A model generated the notes under the pieces. The model searched no databases, was not told where the DNA came from, and was given only the letters and a program-made list of their open reading frames with translations. A DNA stretch of 64,000 nt, from positions 1 through 64,000 of the forward strand of contig JAGIBP010000007.1 of assembly GCA_017744285.1 (NCBI GenBank), given 5' to 3'. This document shows positions 54,835-63,696 of the stretch, piece after piece. The translations under genes and the position numbers were made by a program. The stretch's first letter is position 1. Every line of letters begins with the position of its first letter. The DNA is from Variovorax sp. Its GTDB lineage: Bacteria > Pseudomonadota > Gammaproteobacteria > Burkholderiales > Burkholderiaceae_C.

Positions 54835-55886
54835 GTGGCCGCCTTCTGCTTCGCCCCGGCCAGCTGCTTGCGGCGGTACTCGCCCTGCCGCACGAACATC
54901 CAGCCGGGGTACTCGGCCGGCAGCCGGCTGACCGCATCGAGCTGCTCCAGCTCCGCCGCGCTCAGCGCGACCCGCGTCGCCGCGATGTTGTCCGCGAGCT
55001 GGTCGGGCCGCTTCGCGCCGATGATGACGCTCGTCACCTGCGGCTGATGCAGCAGCCAGGCGAGCGCGATCTGCGCGACCGACACGCCATGCGCCTGCGC
55101 GATCGGCCGCATGGCGTCCACGCAGTCGAAGGCGCGGTTCTTGTCGACCGGAGGGAAGTCGAAGGTGGTGCGCCGGCTGCCCTGCTCACCCTGCTGCTCG
55201 CGGCCGTACTTGCCGCTGAGCAGGCCACCGGCCAGCGGGCTCCACACCATCAGGCCGAGGCCTTCGCTCGCCAGCATCGGCACCAGCTCGCGCTCGAGAT
55301 CGCGGCCCGCGATGGTGTAGTAGGCCTGCAGCGATTCGAAGCGCGACAGCCCGAGCCGTTCGGCCACGCCGAGCGCCTTGACGATCTGCCATGCCGCCCA
55401 GTTGGAGACGCCGACGTAGCGCACATGCCCCTGGCGCACGAGCTGGTCGAGCGCGCGGACCGTCTCCTCGATCGGCGTGGCAGGGTCGAAGCCATGGATC
55501 TGGTAGAGGTCGATGTGGTCGAGCTGCAGCCGCCTGAGGCTCGCCTTCACGCCGTCCATGATGTGCCCGCGCGAGGCGCCGCGCGCGTTCGGGCCCGGGC
55601 CCATCTCGCTGAAGACCTTGGTCGCGACGATCACGTTCTCGCGCGGCACCTTGAGGTTCTTCAGGGCCTGTCCGGTGATCTGCTCCGCGAGGCCGCCCGA
55701 GTAGGTGTCGGCGGTGTCTATGAAGTTGATGCCGGCATCGAGTGCCGAACCGACCAGCCGCTCGGCGTCGGCCTGCTGCAGGTCGCCGATCTGGGCCCAG
55801 ATGCCCTCGCCGCCGCCGAAGGTCATGGTGCCCAGGCACAACTCGGACACGAACAGGCCGGTGCGGCCCAAAGGAAGGTAACGCAT
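54831..55886 (-). CDS. Aldo/keto reductase
   Basis: A 351-residue NADPH-dependent reductase with a TIM-barrel fold. The catalytic Asp-Tyr pair is in FIDTADTYSGG, the Lys in VIVATKVFSEMG, and the His in LYQIHGFDPATP. NADP-binding Arg/Lys residues are near SVIIGAKRPDQLADNI. It resembles the YajO/YghZ-type group that reduces aldehydes and methylglyoxal. First gene of a two-gene operon with the desuccinylase-like hydrolase. Confidence 0.9.
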   Translation of the reverse strand: MRYLPLGRTGLFVSELCLGTMTFGGGEGIWAQIGDLQQADAERLVGSALDAGINFIDTADTYSGGLAEQITGQALKNLKVPRENVIVATKVFSEMGPGPNARGASRGHIMDGVKASLRRLQLDHIDLYQIHGFDPATPIEETVRALDQLVRQGHVRYVGVSNWAAWQIVKALGVAERLGLSRFESLQAYYTIAGRDLERELVPMLASEGLGLMVWSPLAGGLLSGKYGREQQGEQGSRRTTFDFPPVDKNRAFDCVDAMRPIAQAHGVSVAQIALAWLLHQPQVTSVIIGAKRPDQLADNIAATRVALSAAELEQLDAVSRLPAEYPGWMFVRQGEYRRKQLAGAKQKAAT

Positions 55887-56067
55887 GGGAAGACTCTCCT
55901 TGAAGCGAATGCGCGAGCATAGGGCGCTCCAGGGAATCCTGCTGGCGCCGCGCCCTGCTGGCCCGCCGCGACGCCGTCATGCGAATGTCGTCATCTCCGC
56001 CGCCAAGCCCGGCTGGCGCCGCCCTGGAGATTTCTCATGATATACCGCACCGTTGACGCCGAACGCC

Positions 56068-56670
56068 TCAGAGCCCGACGAGGAAGTGCGAGAGGTTCTC
56101 GATGTCCTCGTCGCTGAGGGTGTTCGCCACGCTCGTCATCGTGCCGGCATCGTTGGTGCGCTTCTTCGTCTTGAAATCGCTGAGCTGCTTGACGATGTAG
56201 TCGTGGTTCTGCCCGGCCACCCGCGGGATCTCGTTCTGGCCGGCAAATCCGCCGAGGTGGCACATGGTGCACAGCGTTTCCTCGGCCTTGAGCTTGCCCA
56301 GCTTCGCCTTGGCCGGATCGGCCGCGAACTTCTGGGGCGGCGGCTTCTGCTTCGAGAAGTAGTCCGCCAGCTCGCGCATCTCGTCCCGGCTCATGTCCTT
56401 CACGAGCGGCGCCATGATCTCGTTCACGCGACGCCCCTCCTGGAAGTCGCGCAACTGCAGGTAGAGATAGCGAGAGGTCTGGCCCGCGATGATCGGGTAG
56501 ACGGGCAGGATCGGCTGCCCGTCGGCGCCATGGCAGGCCGCGCACGCCGCCGCCTTCGCGGGCACGGCGGCCGGTTGCTGCGCGCCCGCGAGGCCGCTCG
56601 ACAACGCCACGCCGGCCACGAGGGCCAGCGCGGCGACACGCTTCAGGCGGGTGATGGAAGCGCCCGCCAC
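56068..56670 (-). CDS. Diheme cytochrome c, GTG start
   Basis: A 200-residue periplasmic electron carrier with a Sec signal (RVAALALVAGVALSSGLAGA). Two c-type hemes attach at CAACH (43-47) and CTMCH (134-138), with distal Met candidates in NEIMAPLVKDMS and GTMTSVAN, as in cytochrome c4-like proteins. The reading frame opens with GTG 56668-56670, which overlaps the TAG stop of the quinoprotein gene by one base (TAGTG); no ATG is available upstream in frame before the signal. It should take electrons from the quinoprotein dehydrogenase. Confidence 0.87.
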   Translation of the reverse strand: MAGASITRLKRVAALALVAGVALSSGLAGAQQPAAVPAKAAACAACHGADGQPILPVYPIIAGQTSRYLYLQLRDFQEGRRVNEIMAPLVKDMSRDEMRELADYFSKQKPPPQKFAADPAKAKLGKLKAEETLCTMCHLGGFAGQNEIPRVAGQNHDYIVKQLSDFKTKKRTNDAGTMTSVANTLSDEDIENLSHFLVGL

Positions 56671-58400
56671 TACAAGCCGAACACCACGACCGAGTTGCCG
56701 CGCTTGAAGTCGAGCTGCGTGTTGCCGCCCGCCGCGACCGCGATGTACTGCTTGCCGTTCACGGTGTACGACACCGCCGGCGCATTCACGCCCGCCCCGC
56801 ACTGGTACTCCCACAGCTTCTTGCCGGTCTTGGCGTCGAAGGCGCGGAAGAGACCGTTGCCCTCGCCGTTGAAGACCAGGTTGCCCCCGGTCGCGAGCAC
56901 GCCGCCGATGAGCGGCTGCTCGGTGTCGAACTTCCACGCCAGCTTGCCGGTGTCGAGGTTCACCGCCGCGAGGCGCCCCCACTGCTTCTCGGAGGGGATC
57001 ACCTTGAACGCGCCGCCGAGCCACAGCTTGCCGCCGGGGTATTTCGATTCCTCGACGTGGTAGGTCATCGGCTGGTGCAGGTTGGCCGCGTAGGCGATGC
57101 GCAGGTTGGGGTTGATCGCCATCGGGCTCCACTCGACGCCGCCATTGGCACCGGGCAGCATGCGCGCGCCGTCCTTGGTCGGCAGCACCCACATGTTCTC
57201 CTGCGGCACCATCGCTTCGCTGTAGCGGATGAGTTCGCCGGTCGCGCGGTCGTGCACGTAGACGTGCCCGGTCTTGCCGCCGTGGATCGCGACCTTGCGC
57301 GTCTTGCCGTCCTTGCCCTTGGCCTCGGTCAGGATCACGGGCGAGGCGGCATCCAGGTCCCACACGTCGTGCGGGACGTACTGGTAGTGCCACTTGTAGG
57401 CGCCCGAATCGAGATCGATCGCCACGATCGAGTCGGTGTAGAGGTTGTCCCCCGGCCGCTCGGCGCCATAGAGGTCCGGGCTCGGGTTGCCGACCACGAA
57501 GATCACCGACTTGGTTTCCCTGTCGATCGCGGGGGCCATCCACACGCCGCCGCCCAGCGTCTTGTAGAAGTCGCCGCCGGCTTTCTCGAACTGCGCCTTC
57601 TCGGCCGCGATGTCACGCAGCATGTCGCGCTGGGTCGCATCCTTCGGCGCCCAGACGCCTTCGTGGCCCTTCTCGGGGATGGTGTTGAAGGTCCACAGCA
57701 GCTTGCCGTCCTTCGCGTCGAATGCCTTCACGAAGCCGCGCACGCCGTACTCGCCGCCGTTGGTGCCGATGAGCACCTTGCCGTCGATCGCCACCGGCGC
57801 CATGGTCTCGGAATAGCCGAGCTCGGGGTCCGCGATCTGCGTGGACCACAGCAGCGCGCCGGTCTTCGCGTCGAGCGCGACCAGCTTGGAGTCGAGCGTG
57901 CCCATGTAGAGCCTGTCGTCCATCACCGCCACGCCGCGGTTGTTCGGTCCGCAGCAGAAGGTCGTGACCGGCCCCATCTTGTGCTTGTAGTGCCAGAACT
58001 CCTTGCCCGTCGCCGCGTCGATCGCGTAGACGTGGTTGTACGAGGTGGTGAGGAACATCACGCCGTCGACGACGATCGGCGCGGTCTCCATCGACTCGAC
58101 CACCTCGGTCTGGAACGTGAAGACCGGGTGCAGCTTCGAGACATTGGCGGTGTTGATCTGCCTGGCCGGATGGAACCGGGTCTGCGCATAGCTCATGTTC
58201 GAGTGCAGGAAGTTGTTGGCGTCCTTGTCGGCCGCGTCGAGCTTCTGCTGCGGCACCGAGATCGACTTGGGCACCGGCGCGCCGGTCGCTCCCTGGTTCG
58301 GGACTTCGGCCTGGCCGAAGGCACCGACAGAGATGAGGCCGAGCACCGGCCCGGCAACGAGCGTACGGCGCAAGTGATGCGTGAACCTGGTCTTCTTCAT
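56670..58400 (-). CDS. PQQ-dependent alcohol dehydrogenase (quinoprotein), Asp-x-Asp metal site
   Basis: A 576-residue periplasmic eight-bladed propeller with a signal peptide ([20 protein letters not shown]). The vicinal disulfide Cys149-Cys150 ([13 protein letters not shown]), metal ligands Glu217 (GGEYGVRG) and Asn305 (VGNPSPD), and catalytic Asp348 are at the positions of methanol/ethanol dehydrogenases. Residue 350 is a second Asp (WDLDAASP), the feature linked to lanthanide use in XoxF and PedH. Start ATG 58398-58400 follows GAGGAG. The diheme cytochrome gene overlaps its stop. No PQQ synthesis or MxaG-like gene is in the window. Confidence 0.9.
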   Translation of the reverse strand: MKKTRFTHHLRRTLVAGPVLGLISVGAFGQAEVPNQGATGAPVPKSISVPQQKLDAADKDANNFLHSNMSYAQTRFHPARQINTANVSKLHPVFTFQTEVVESMETAPIVVDGVMFLTTSYNHVYAIDAATGKEFWHYKHKMGPVTTFCCGPNNRGVAVMDDRLYMGTLDSKLVALDAKTGALLWSTQIADPELGYSETMAPVAIDGKVLIGTNGGEYGVRGFVKAFDAKDGKLLWTFNTIPEKGHEGVWAPKDATQRDMLRDIAAEKAQFEKAGGDFYKTLGGGVWMAPAIDRETKSVIFVVGNPSPDLYGAERPGDNLYTDSIVAIDLDSGAYKWHYQYVPHDVWDLDAASPVILTEAKGKDGKTRKVAIHGGKTGHVYVHDRATGELIRYSEAMVPQENMWVLPTKDGARMLPGANGGVEWSPMAINPNLRIAYAANLHQPMTYHVEESKYPGGKLWLGGAFKVIPSEKQWGRLAAVNLDTGKLAWKFDTEQPLIGGVLATGGNLVFNGEGNGLFRAFDAKTGKKLWEYQCGAGVNAPAVSYTVNGKQYIAVAAGGNTQLDFKRGNSVVVFGL

Positions 58401-58563
58401 CGCGGGTCTCCTCAGGCTGTTCTTGAGCCACTTAGCCACCGCGGCGGCACCGGGAACCGGCGTCGCAAGGCGTATGCGGGGCGTCGGTGGATGCGCGCCC
58501 GCGAAGGCCCCAACCGCCGATCAAATGGCGGCCCTGCCTCGCCTCGCTTGCAAGCGTAGCCAC

Positions 58564-58605
58564 ATTCAGGTCCACTGAATAGCGGATTCTTGCGGTGCAC
58601 CGCAA
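58564..58605. promoter_or_regulatory. Two palindromes in the quinoprotein/ankyrin divergent region
   Basis: ATTCAG-N5-CTGAAT (58564-58580) and the 16-base perfect palindrome TTGCGGTGCACCGCAA (58590-58605) lie within 42 bases between divergent genes. The second ends 23 bases before the ankyrin gene ATG. They are good operator candidates; the proteins that bind them are not known. Confidence 0.55.
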
Positions 58606-58628
58606 CATTCGATGATGGAGAAGCGACC

Positions 58629-59315
58629 ATGAATCGACCCGCCTCATTGACCGGCCTCGGACTGCCCGCGCTCATGCTCTGGAGTTGCGCGCTGGCGCTT
58701 TCGACCCTCTGCAACGATGCGGCCGCGCAGGCCGAGACCGACCCGAGTCCGCATGCGCAATTGCTGGTGGCGGCGCGCACCGGCCAGACCGAGCGCGCGA
58801 AGCAGCTGATCGCGCAGGGCGCATCCGTCAACGCGCGCAACCCGGTGGGCAAGACGCCGCTCTTCATCGCCTGCGAGAAGGGCAACACCGCGCTCGGCGT
58901 CGCGCTGATCGAGGCCCGGGCCGACGTCAACATGCCCTCGACCAGCCACGTCACGCCCCTGATGGCGGCCAGCTACAGCGGCAACGCCGAGCTCGTGAAG
59001 CGCCTGCTCGCCGCCGGTGCGCGCACCGACCCGGTGGACCGCATGAACAAGTCAGCGCCGGTTTACGCGGCCGCCCAGGGCCACACGGCGGTGCTCGATG
59101 CGCTGCTCGGCGCGGGCGTGGACGTGAACGCCACCTACGAGCACGAGCTCACGCTGCTGATGTGGGCTGCCGGGCAGGGGCACGCGGACACCGTGCGGCT
59201 GCTGCTCGCGCGCGGGGCGCGCAGCGAGATGCGCGACGACCGGGGCCTCACGGCCTTCGACATCGCGCGAAGCGCCGGGCAAGGCGAGACGGTGCAGGCC
59301 GCCGGATTGCACTAG
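58629..59315 (+). CDS. Exported ankyrin-repeat protein
   Basis: A 228-residue protein with a Sec signal (LPALMLWSCALALSTLCNDA, then AAAQAETD) and about five ankyrin repeats from residue 40 onward (GKTPLFIACEKGNTALGVAL, TPLMAASYSGNAELVKRLLA, LTLLMWAAGQGHADTVRLLL). Such periplasmic ankyrin proteins often protect or scaffold a partner, for example catalase. ATG 58629 has ATGGAGAAG upstream. It is divergent from the PQQ dehydrogenase operon and shares its regulatory gap. It overlaps the convergent ylqF by four bases. Confidence 0.87.
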   Translation: MNRPASLTGLGLPALMLWSCALALSTLCNDAAAQAETDPSPHAQLLVAARTGQTERAKQLIAQGASVNARNPVGKTPLFIACEKGNTALGVALIEARADVNMPSTSHVTPLMAASYSGNAELVKRLLAAGARTDPVDRMNKSAPVYAAAQGHTAVLDALLGAGVDVNATYEHELTLLMWAAGQGHADTVRLLLARGARSEMRDDRGLTAFDIARSAGQGETVQAAGLH

Positions 59316-60268
59316 GGCTCTTCCGTGGGCGCCTCGTCCGCGTCCGGCTGGCCGCCTTTCTTGCGCGCCTTGCGCGCGTCCTTCTTCGCCTGGCGCCGGG
59401 CGTCGGCCTCCTGGCCGGCCGCGAGCCACTGCGCGAACTCCTCGGGTGTCTCGAGCGTGATACGCCCCAGGTTGCCGCTGCGGAATTCGTGCATCACGAT
59501 TTCTGCCGCCTTCTGCAGGTTGACGCGTCCCTTGCCCAGCAGCGCACCGCGCTTGCGGCCGATCGCATCGAGCACCTCTTCGTCCGAGAGGCCGGCGATC
59601 GGCTCGATGGCGAAGCGCGCCTGGACCTGCGCCGCATAGTGCTGCTTCAGGTAGGCGAGCAGTTCGAGCGCCACCTCCTCCTCGTCGAAGGCGTTGCGCC
59701 CCACCGCGCCGCTGGCGGCCAGGTTGTAGCCGCTCTTGGCGACGATGATGCGCGGCCACAGCATGCCCGGCGTGTCCCACAGGTAGAAGTCGTCGGCCAG
59801 CACGATGCGCTGTTCCAGCTTGGTGATGCCGGCCTCGTCGCCCGTCTTGGCCTTGCGGCTGCCGGTGAGCGTATTGATGAGCGTGGACTTGCCGACATTG
59901 GGAATGCCGCAGATGAGCACGCGCATCGGCTTGGCCATGCCGCCGCGCGTCGGCGCGAGCGCGTGGCAGGCATCGATGATCTGGCGTGCCGGCGCGGTCT
60001 GGCTCGCGTCGAGGCCGATGGCGCGCGTGTCGGGCCGGGCGTTGTAGTGGGCGAGCCAGCGCTCGGTGCGCTCGGGGTCGGCCAGGTCCTGCTTGTTGAG
60101 CACCTTGAGCGCCGGCTTGTGGCCGGTGAGTTCGGCCAGCATCGGATTGGCGCTGGAGCCGGGCAGCCGGGCATCGAGCAGCTCGATGACCACGTCGATG
60201 TCCTTGATGCGCTCGGCGATGGCCTTCTTGGTCAGGTGCATGTGACCGGGGAACCACTGGATGGCCAT
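59312..60268 (-). CDS. ylqF: Ribosome biogenesis GTPase, YlqF/RbgA family
   Basis: A 318-residue circularly permuted GTPase that helps assemble the 50S subunit. Motif order is G4 LNKQDL, then G1 GIPNVGKSTLIN, then G3 WDTPGML, as expected for the permuted class. The N-terminus MAIQWFPGHMHLTKKAI is the family hallmark. The C-terminal tail is charged (DARRQAKKDARKARKKGG), probably rRNA-binding. Stop overlaps the ankyrin gene's 3' end. Confidence 0.94.
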   Translation of the reverse strand: MAIQWFPGHMHLTKKAIAERIKDIDVVIELLDARLPGSSANPMLAELTGHKPALKVLNKQDLADPERTERWLAHYNARPDTRAIGLDASQTAPARQIIDACHALAPTRGGMAKPMRVLICGIPNVGKSTLINTLTGSRKAKTGDEAGITKLEQRIVLADDFYLWDTPGMLWPRIIVAKSGYNLAASGAVGRNAFDEEEVALELLAYLKQHYAAQVQARFAIEPIAGLSDEEVLDAIGRKRGALLGKGRVNLQKAAEIVMHEFRSGNLGRITLETPEEFAQWLAAGQEADARRQAKKDARKARKKGGQPDADEAPTEEP

Positions 60269-60328
60269 CGCGAATGTCTTTCTCTGGTGTGTCGGTGAAG
60301 CGGAGCGCGGATTGTCGCGCCTCTCTCC

Positions 60329-61228
60329 TCAGGCGCTGAGCGCGGAGCGGTAGCGGCGGCTGCACGGGATGCGGGTGCCGTCGCGCATGTGCAAGCGGGC
60401 CTCGCCGCCCTCCAGCGGTTCGATCTCGGCGATGCGGTCGAGGTTGGCCGCGTAGCTGCGGTGCACGCGCACGAAGCGCGCCGGGTCGAGCTGCGCGAGG
60501 AAATCCGTGAGCGTGGCGCGCAGCAGGTAGTCGTGGCCGTTGACGCGCAGGCCGACGTAGTTGCCCTGGGCCTGGAGCCAGTCGATGTCGGCCGCCGCGA
60601 TCAGGAACTCGCGGCGCAGCTTGCGCACCAGGAAGCGATCGGGCCGCTGCGCCGGCGGCGCGGTCACCTCGTCGGGCACGGACGCGGCGACCGGTTCCGG
60701 CCCCGGCGTGCCTTCGGGCGGATCGAGCACCCGGGCCTCCCCCTGCAGCCGCAGCATGAACGCCCGGTAGCTCCACAGCGCGATGAGGATGAGCGCGTAG
60801 GTCCGCGCGTCCTTCAGGTACTCGTAGGGCCAGGTCGACAGCCAGTCGCCGAAGTCGTAGCGCAGGCCCGCCCCGCGATAGACAAGCTTGCGCATGCCGA
60901 CCATCAGCGCCACGTGCAACAGGCTGAACACGACACTGCCCAGCACATGCCAGCCGATGTCGCGGCGCCAGACGGGCCAGCGCAAAGGAAAGCGACGCTC
61001 GAACGCGACCACCGCCGGCACCAGCGCCAGCAGCGCGAGATGGCTGGTCAACTCCCAGGCCACCGGCTGCCAGGCGGGAATGCCGCGCCCGGACTGGCGC
61101 ACGTCGATCACCGCGACCGTGGTGGCGATCGCCGCCTGGACGGCCATGACTGCCACCCAGAATCCCGCCTCGGCCCATCGCCGATATGGCTGGTAGCGCT
61201 CGAAGAGGTTCTTCCCAGGCTCGCTCAT
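60329..61228 (-). CDS. Membrane-bound LytTR transcriptional regulator
   Basis: A 299-residue protein with four predicted membrane helices (about residues 20-165) and a C-terminal LytTR DNA-binding domain (about 195-299: FLVRKLRREFLIAAADIDWL, FVRVHRSYAANLDRIAEIEP). There is no receiver or kinase domain, so it is a one-component regulator that may bind DNA while anchored in the membrane. The linker is Pro/Glu-rich. It is divergent from the acyltransferase gene at 61369 and may control it. Confidence 0.86.
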   Translation of the reverse strand: MSEPGKNLFERYQPYRRWAEAGFWVAVMAVQAAIATTVAVIDVRQSGRGIPAWQPVAWELTSHLALLALVPAVVAFERRFPLRWPVWRRDIGWHVLGSVVFSLLHVALMVGMRKLVYRGAGLRYDFGDWLSTWPYEYLKDARTYALILIALWSYRAFMLRLQGEARVLDPPEGTPGPEPVAASVPDEVTAPPAQRPDRFLVRKLRREFLIAAADIDWLQAQGNYVGLRVNGHDYLLRATLTDFLAQLDPARFVRVHRSYAANLDRIAEIEPLEGGEARLHMRDGTRIPCSRRYRSALSA

Positions 61229-61368
61229 GAACTGCGGATTCTCACGAATCCGGGCCCTTTTTCGTCCCTCCCGACCCGCCGCTCGTCACAAAAGCGCCGC
61301 GGCTCGTCCCCCGGCCCCTCTTCGGCCCGGCGTGCGCTCCCACCATCCGCCCAACAAGGAGCGACACC

Positions 61369-62562
61369 ATGACCACCACCGAACGGCGCCACGACATCGA
61401 TGCACTGCGTGCCCTGGCCTTCGCCTTGCTCATCCTCTACCACGTCGGCATGTACTACGTGGCGGGCTGGCCCTGGCACCTGAAGAGCCCCCACGCGGCC
61501 GAATGGCTGCGCTGGCCGATGGTGGTCGTCAACGTCTGGCGCATGGACCTGGTGTTCCTGATCTCGGGCGTGGCCTTCGGCTTCCTGAGCCGCAGCCGCG
61601 GCCCGCTGTCGCTGATCGGCCATCGCAGCGTGAGGCTTCTGGTGCCGCTCGTCTTCGGCATGGCGGTCGTCGTGCCCTACCAGGCCTATGCGCAGGGCGT
61701 CGCCAACGGGCTCGTCGCGCCCGGCTTCGCGGCCTTCATGCTGCGTTATCTCTCGGGGGGTCCGTGGCCCAGGGGCGCCTTCGACGGCTCGGATTTTCCG
61801 ATGACCTGGAACCATCTCTGGTACCTGGCCTACCTCTTCGTCTACACGGCGCTGCTGGCCTTGCTGCTGCCGCTGCTGCGCTCGCGGGCCGGGCTCGCGC
61901 TGCGCGCGGCCTTTGTCGGCCTGCGCGGGTGGCGGCTGATCGCGGCGCCGACGCTGCCGCTGCTCCTGTTCACGCTCTGGCTGGGCCCGCGCTTCCCGGC
62001 CACGCACGACATGGTGCACGACTGGTATCTGCATGCGCTGTACTTCACCGTGTTCCTCTACGGCTACTGGATGGGCGTCCATGAAGAAATCTGGCGCGAG
62101 CTCGATCGCCTGCGCCGGCCCGCGCTGGCGCTGGCGGCGGCGTGCCTCGGCGCCTACCTTGCGCTGCGCTTCACCGCCATCGGCGCGACGGCGCCCGCCT
62201 GGGTCGCCCGTGCGCTGCGCGCCCTGTACCTCTGGAGCGCGATCATGGCCGTCCTGGGTTTTGCGCACCGCCATCTCGACCGCCCCTGGCCATGGCTGCG
62301 CTGGGCCAACGACTCGGTCTATCCCTGGCACATGCTGCACCAGACGCTGATCATTCTGGCGGCCGTCGCGCTCGCACCGCTGCGGCTCGGGCCCTGGCTG
62401 GAACCGGCGGCCATCGTGGCGCTCACGGCGGCCGGGTGCTGGGTGCTGACCGATGCGCTGATCCGGCGCGTGCGGTGGCTGCGCCCGCTGTTCGGGCTGC
62501 CGCGCCGGGCGCCGCCGCGGCGGCCGTCGCCGAATGGAAGTACCGCCATTGTGGGCATTTGA
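61369..62562 (+). CDS. Acyltransferase 3 family membrane protein
   Basis: A 397-residue inner-membrane protein with about ten helices, beginning RRHDIDALRALAFALLILYH, the family hallmark with a catalytic His near residue 26. Members add acyl groups such as succinyl or acetyl to periplasmic glucans or surface polysaccharide; the closest style is OpgC or YkrP-like. ATG 61369 follows AAGGAG. It is divergent from the membrane LytTR regulator. The Arg/Pro-rich tail after the last helix is cytoplasmic. Confidence 0.87.
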   Translation: MTTTERRHDIDALRALAFALLILYHVGMYYVAGWPWHLKSPHAAEWLRWPMVVVNVWRMDLVFLISGVAFGFLSRSRGPLSLIGHRSVRLLVPLVFGMAVVVPYQAYAQGVANGLVAPGFAAFMLRYLSGGPWPRGAFDGSDFPMTWNHLWYLAYLFVYTALLALLLPLLRSRAGLALRAAFVGLRGWRLIAAPTLPLLLFTLWLGPRFPATHDMVHDWYLHALYFTVFLYGYWMGVHEEIWRELDRLRRPALALAAACLGAYLALRFTAIGATAPAWVARALRALYLWSAIMAVLGFAHRHLDRPWPWLRWANDSVYPWHMLHQTLIILAAVALAPLRLGPWLEPAAIVALTAAGCWVLTDALIRRVRWLRPLFGLPRRAPPRRPSPNGSTAIVGI

Positions 62563-62622
62563 CGGCGGCGCGGGAGCACGCATGCTAGAGGCTTGCCCAC
62601 CCTGCCGCAAAAGGTGCAAGAC

Positions 62623-63000
62623 ATGCAGATCCAGGTCAACACGAGCAACGGCGTCGAGAACAAGGAAGCACTGGAGCGCTGGGCCGACGGCCAGCTGCGG
62701 CTGAACCTCGGCCGCTTCGCCGATGCGGTGACGCGCATCGAGGTCCACCTGAGCGACGAGAACCACGAGGCCAAGGGCGGCGCCGACAAGCGCTGCAGCA
62801 TGGAGGCGCGCCTCGTCCACCACCAGCCGCTCGCCGTCACCCAGCACGGCGCCAGCCTCGACGAGGCCTTTCGCGGCGCCGTCGAGAAGCTGAAGCGTTC
62901 GCTGGACAACGCGGTCGGGCGGCTCTACGACCACCGCCGCCATCGCGAGACGATCCGCACCGGCCCCGACGGCGCCGACGCCGGGGAGACCGCGCCTTGA
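62623..63000 (+). CDS. RaiA/HPF-like ribosome-associated protein
   Basis: A 125-residue protein with one RaiA/YfiA-type domain: MQIQVNTSNGVENKEALERW, then LGRFADAVTRIEVHLSDENH and a C-terminal helix with a Lys/Arg patch (AVEKLKRSLDNAVGRLYDHR). Proteins of this type bind the 30S A and P sites and inactivate ribosomes in stationary phase. It is longer than YfiA and lacks the HPF C-terminal dimerisation domain. Its TGA overlaps a TTG start of the following gene. This is likely a second, diverged paralogue rather than the main hibernation factor. Confidence 0.78.
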   Translation: MQIQVNTSNGVENKEALERWADGQLRLNLGRFADAVTRIEVHLSDENHEAKGGADKRCSMEARLVHHQPLAVTQHGASLDEAFRGAVEKLKRSLDNAVGRLYDHRRHRETIRTGPDGADAGETAP

Positions 63001-63689
63001 GCCCCTGCGGCGCCGTGCGCGCGCTGGCGCTGGCGCTCCTGGCGTGCGCCTTCTCGGGCGCAGGAGCCGCCGGGTCGGTCCGCGGCAAGGTCATGCTGGG
63101 CGGCGCGCTGCCCGCCTCGGCCAAGGTGCCGGTCACGATCGACCAGTACCTCTGCGGGCAGGAGAAGCCGGCCGACGACCTGCTGGTGTCGGCCGGGCGC
63201 GAGGTCCGCAATGCCGTGGTGTGGATCGAGAACGCCCCGCCCGGCGCGGCGCCCGCGCCGCCGCAGAAGGTGGAAGTCGACCAGAAGGGATGCACCTTCG
63301 TGCCCCGCGTGGTCGTGGTGCCGGCGGGCGGCACGGTCGACTTCCTCAACAGCGACCGGCTGCTGCACAACATCCACGCCACGCCGAAGGCCAACGTGTC
63401 CTTCAACCGGACGCAGCCGATGGGGCGGACGATCCCGATCACCTTTGCACAGCCGGAGATCGTCCGCATCAACTGCGACCTGCACTCGTGGATGACCGCA
63501 TGGGTGGTCGTGGCGGCGCACCGCTTCTACGCGGTCACCGGCGCGGACGGCGGATTCGCCTTCGACGACCTGCCGCCGGGCCAGTACAGGCTGCAGGTGT
63601 GGCACGAACGCCTGGGCACGGTGCCTGCCAGCGTGACCGTGGACGACCGGCAGCCGGCGCGGCTCGTGGTCGAGCTGAAGGCGCGCTGA
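62997..63689 (+). CDS. Exported cupredoxin-like protein with His-Cys-His-Met copper site
   Basis: A 230-residue protein with a Sec signal (ALALALLACAFSGAGAAG). Residues 90-175 form a cupredoxin-like fold with candidate copper ligands H124 or H127 (LLHNIHA), C160, H163 and M166 (NCDLHSWM); a carboxypeptidase-regulatory-like beta domain follows (FAFDDLPPGQYRLQVWHERL). Similar proteins are annotated as methylamine utilization or plastocyanin-like. The TTG at 62997 overlaps the preceding stop by four bases; GTG 63015 is an alternative that still keeps the signal. Confidence 0.78.
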   Translation: MSPCGAVRALALALLACAFSGAGAAGSVRGKVMLGGALPASAKVPVTIDQYLCGQEKPADDLLVSAGREVRNAVVWIENAPPGAAPAPPQKVEVDQKGCTFVPRVVVVPAGGTVDFLNSDRLLHNIHATPKANVSFNRTQPMGRTIPITFAQPEIVRINCDLHSWMTAWVVVAAHRFYAVTGADGGFAFDDLPPGQYRLQVWHERLGTVPASVTVDDRQPARLVVELKAR

Positions 63690-63696
63690 AGCCGCA

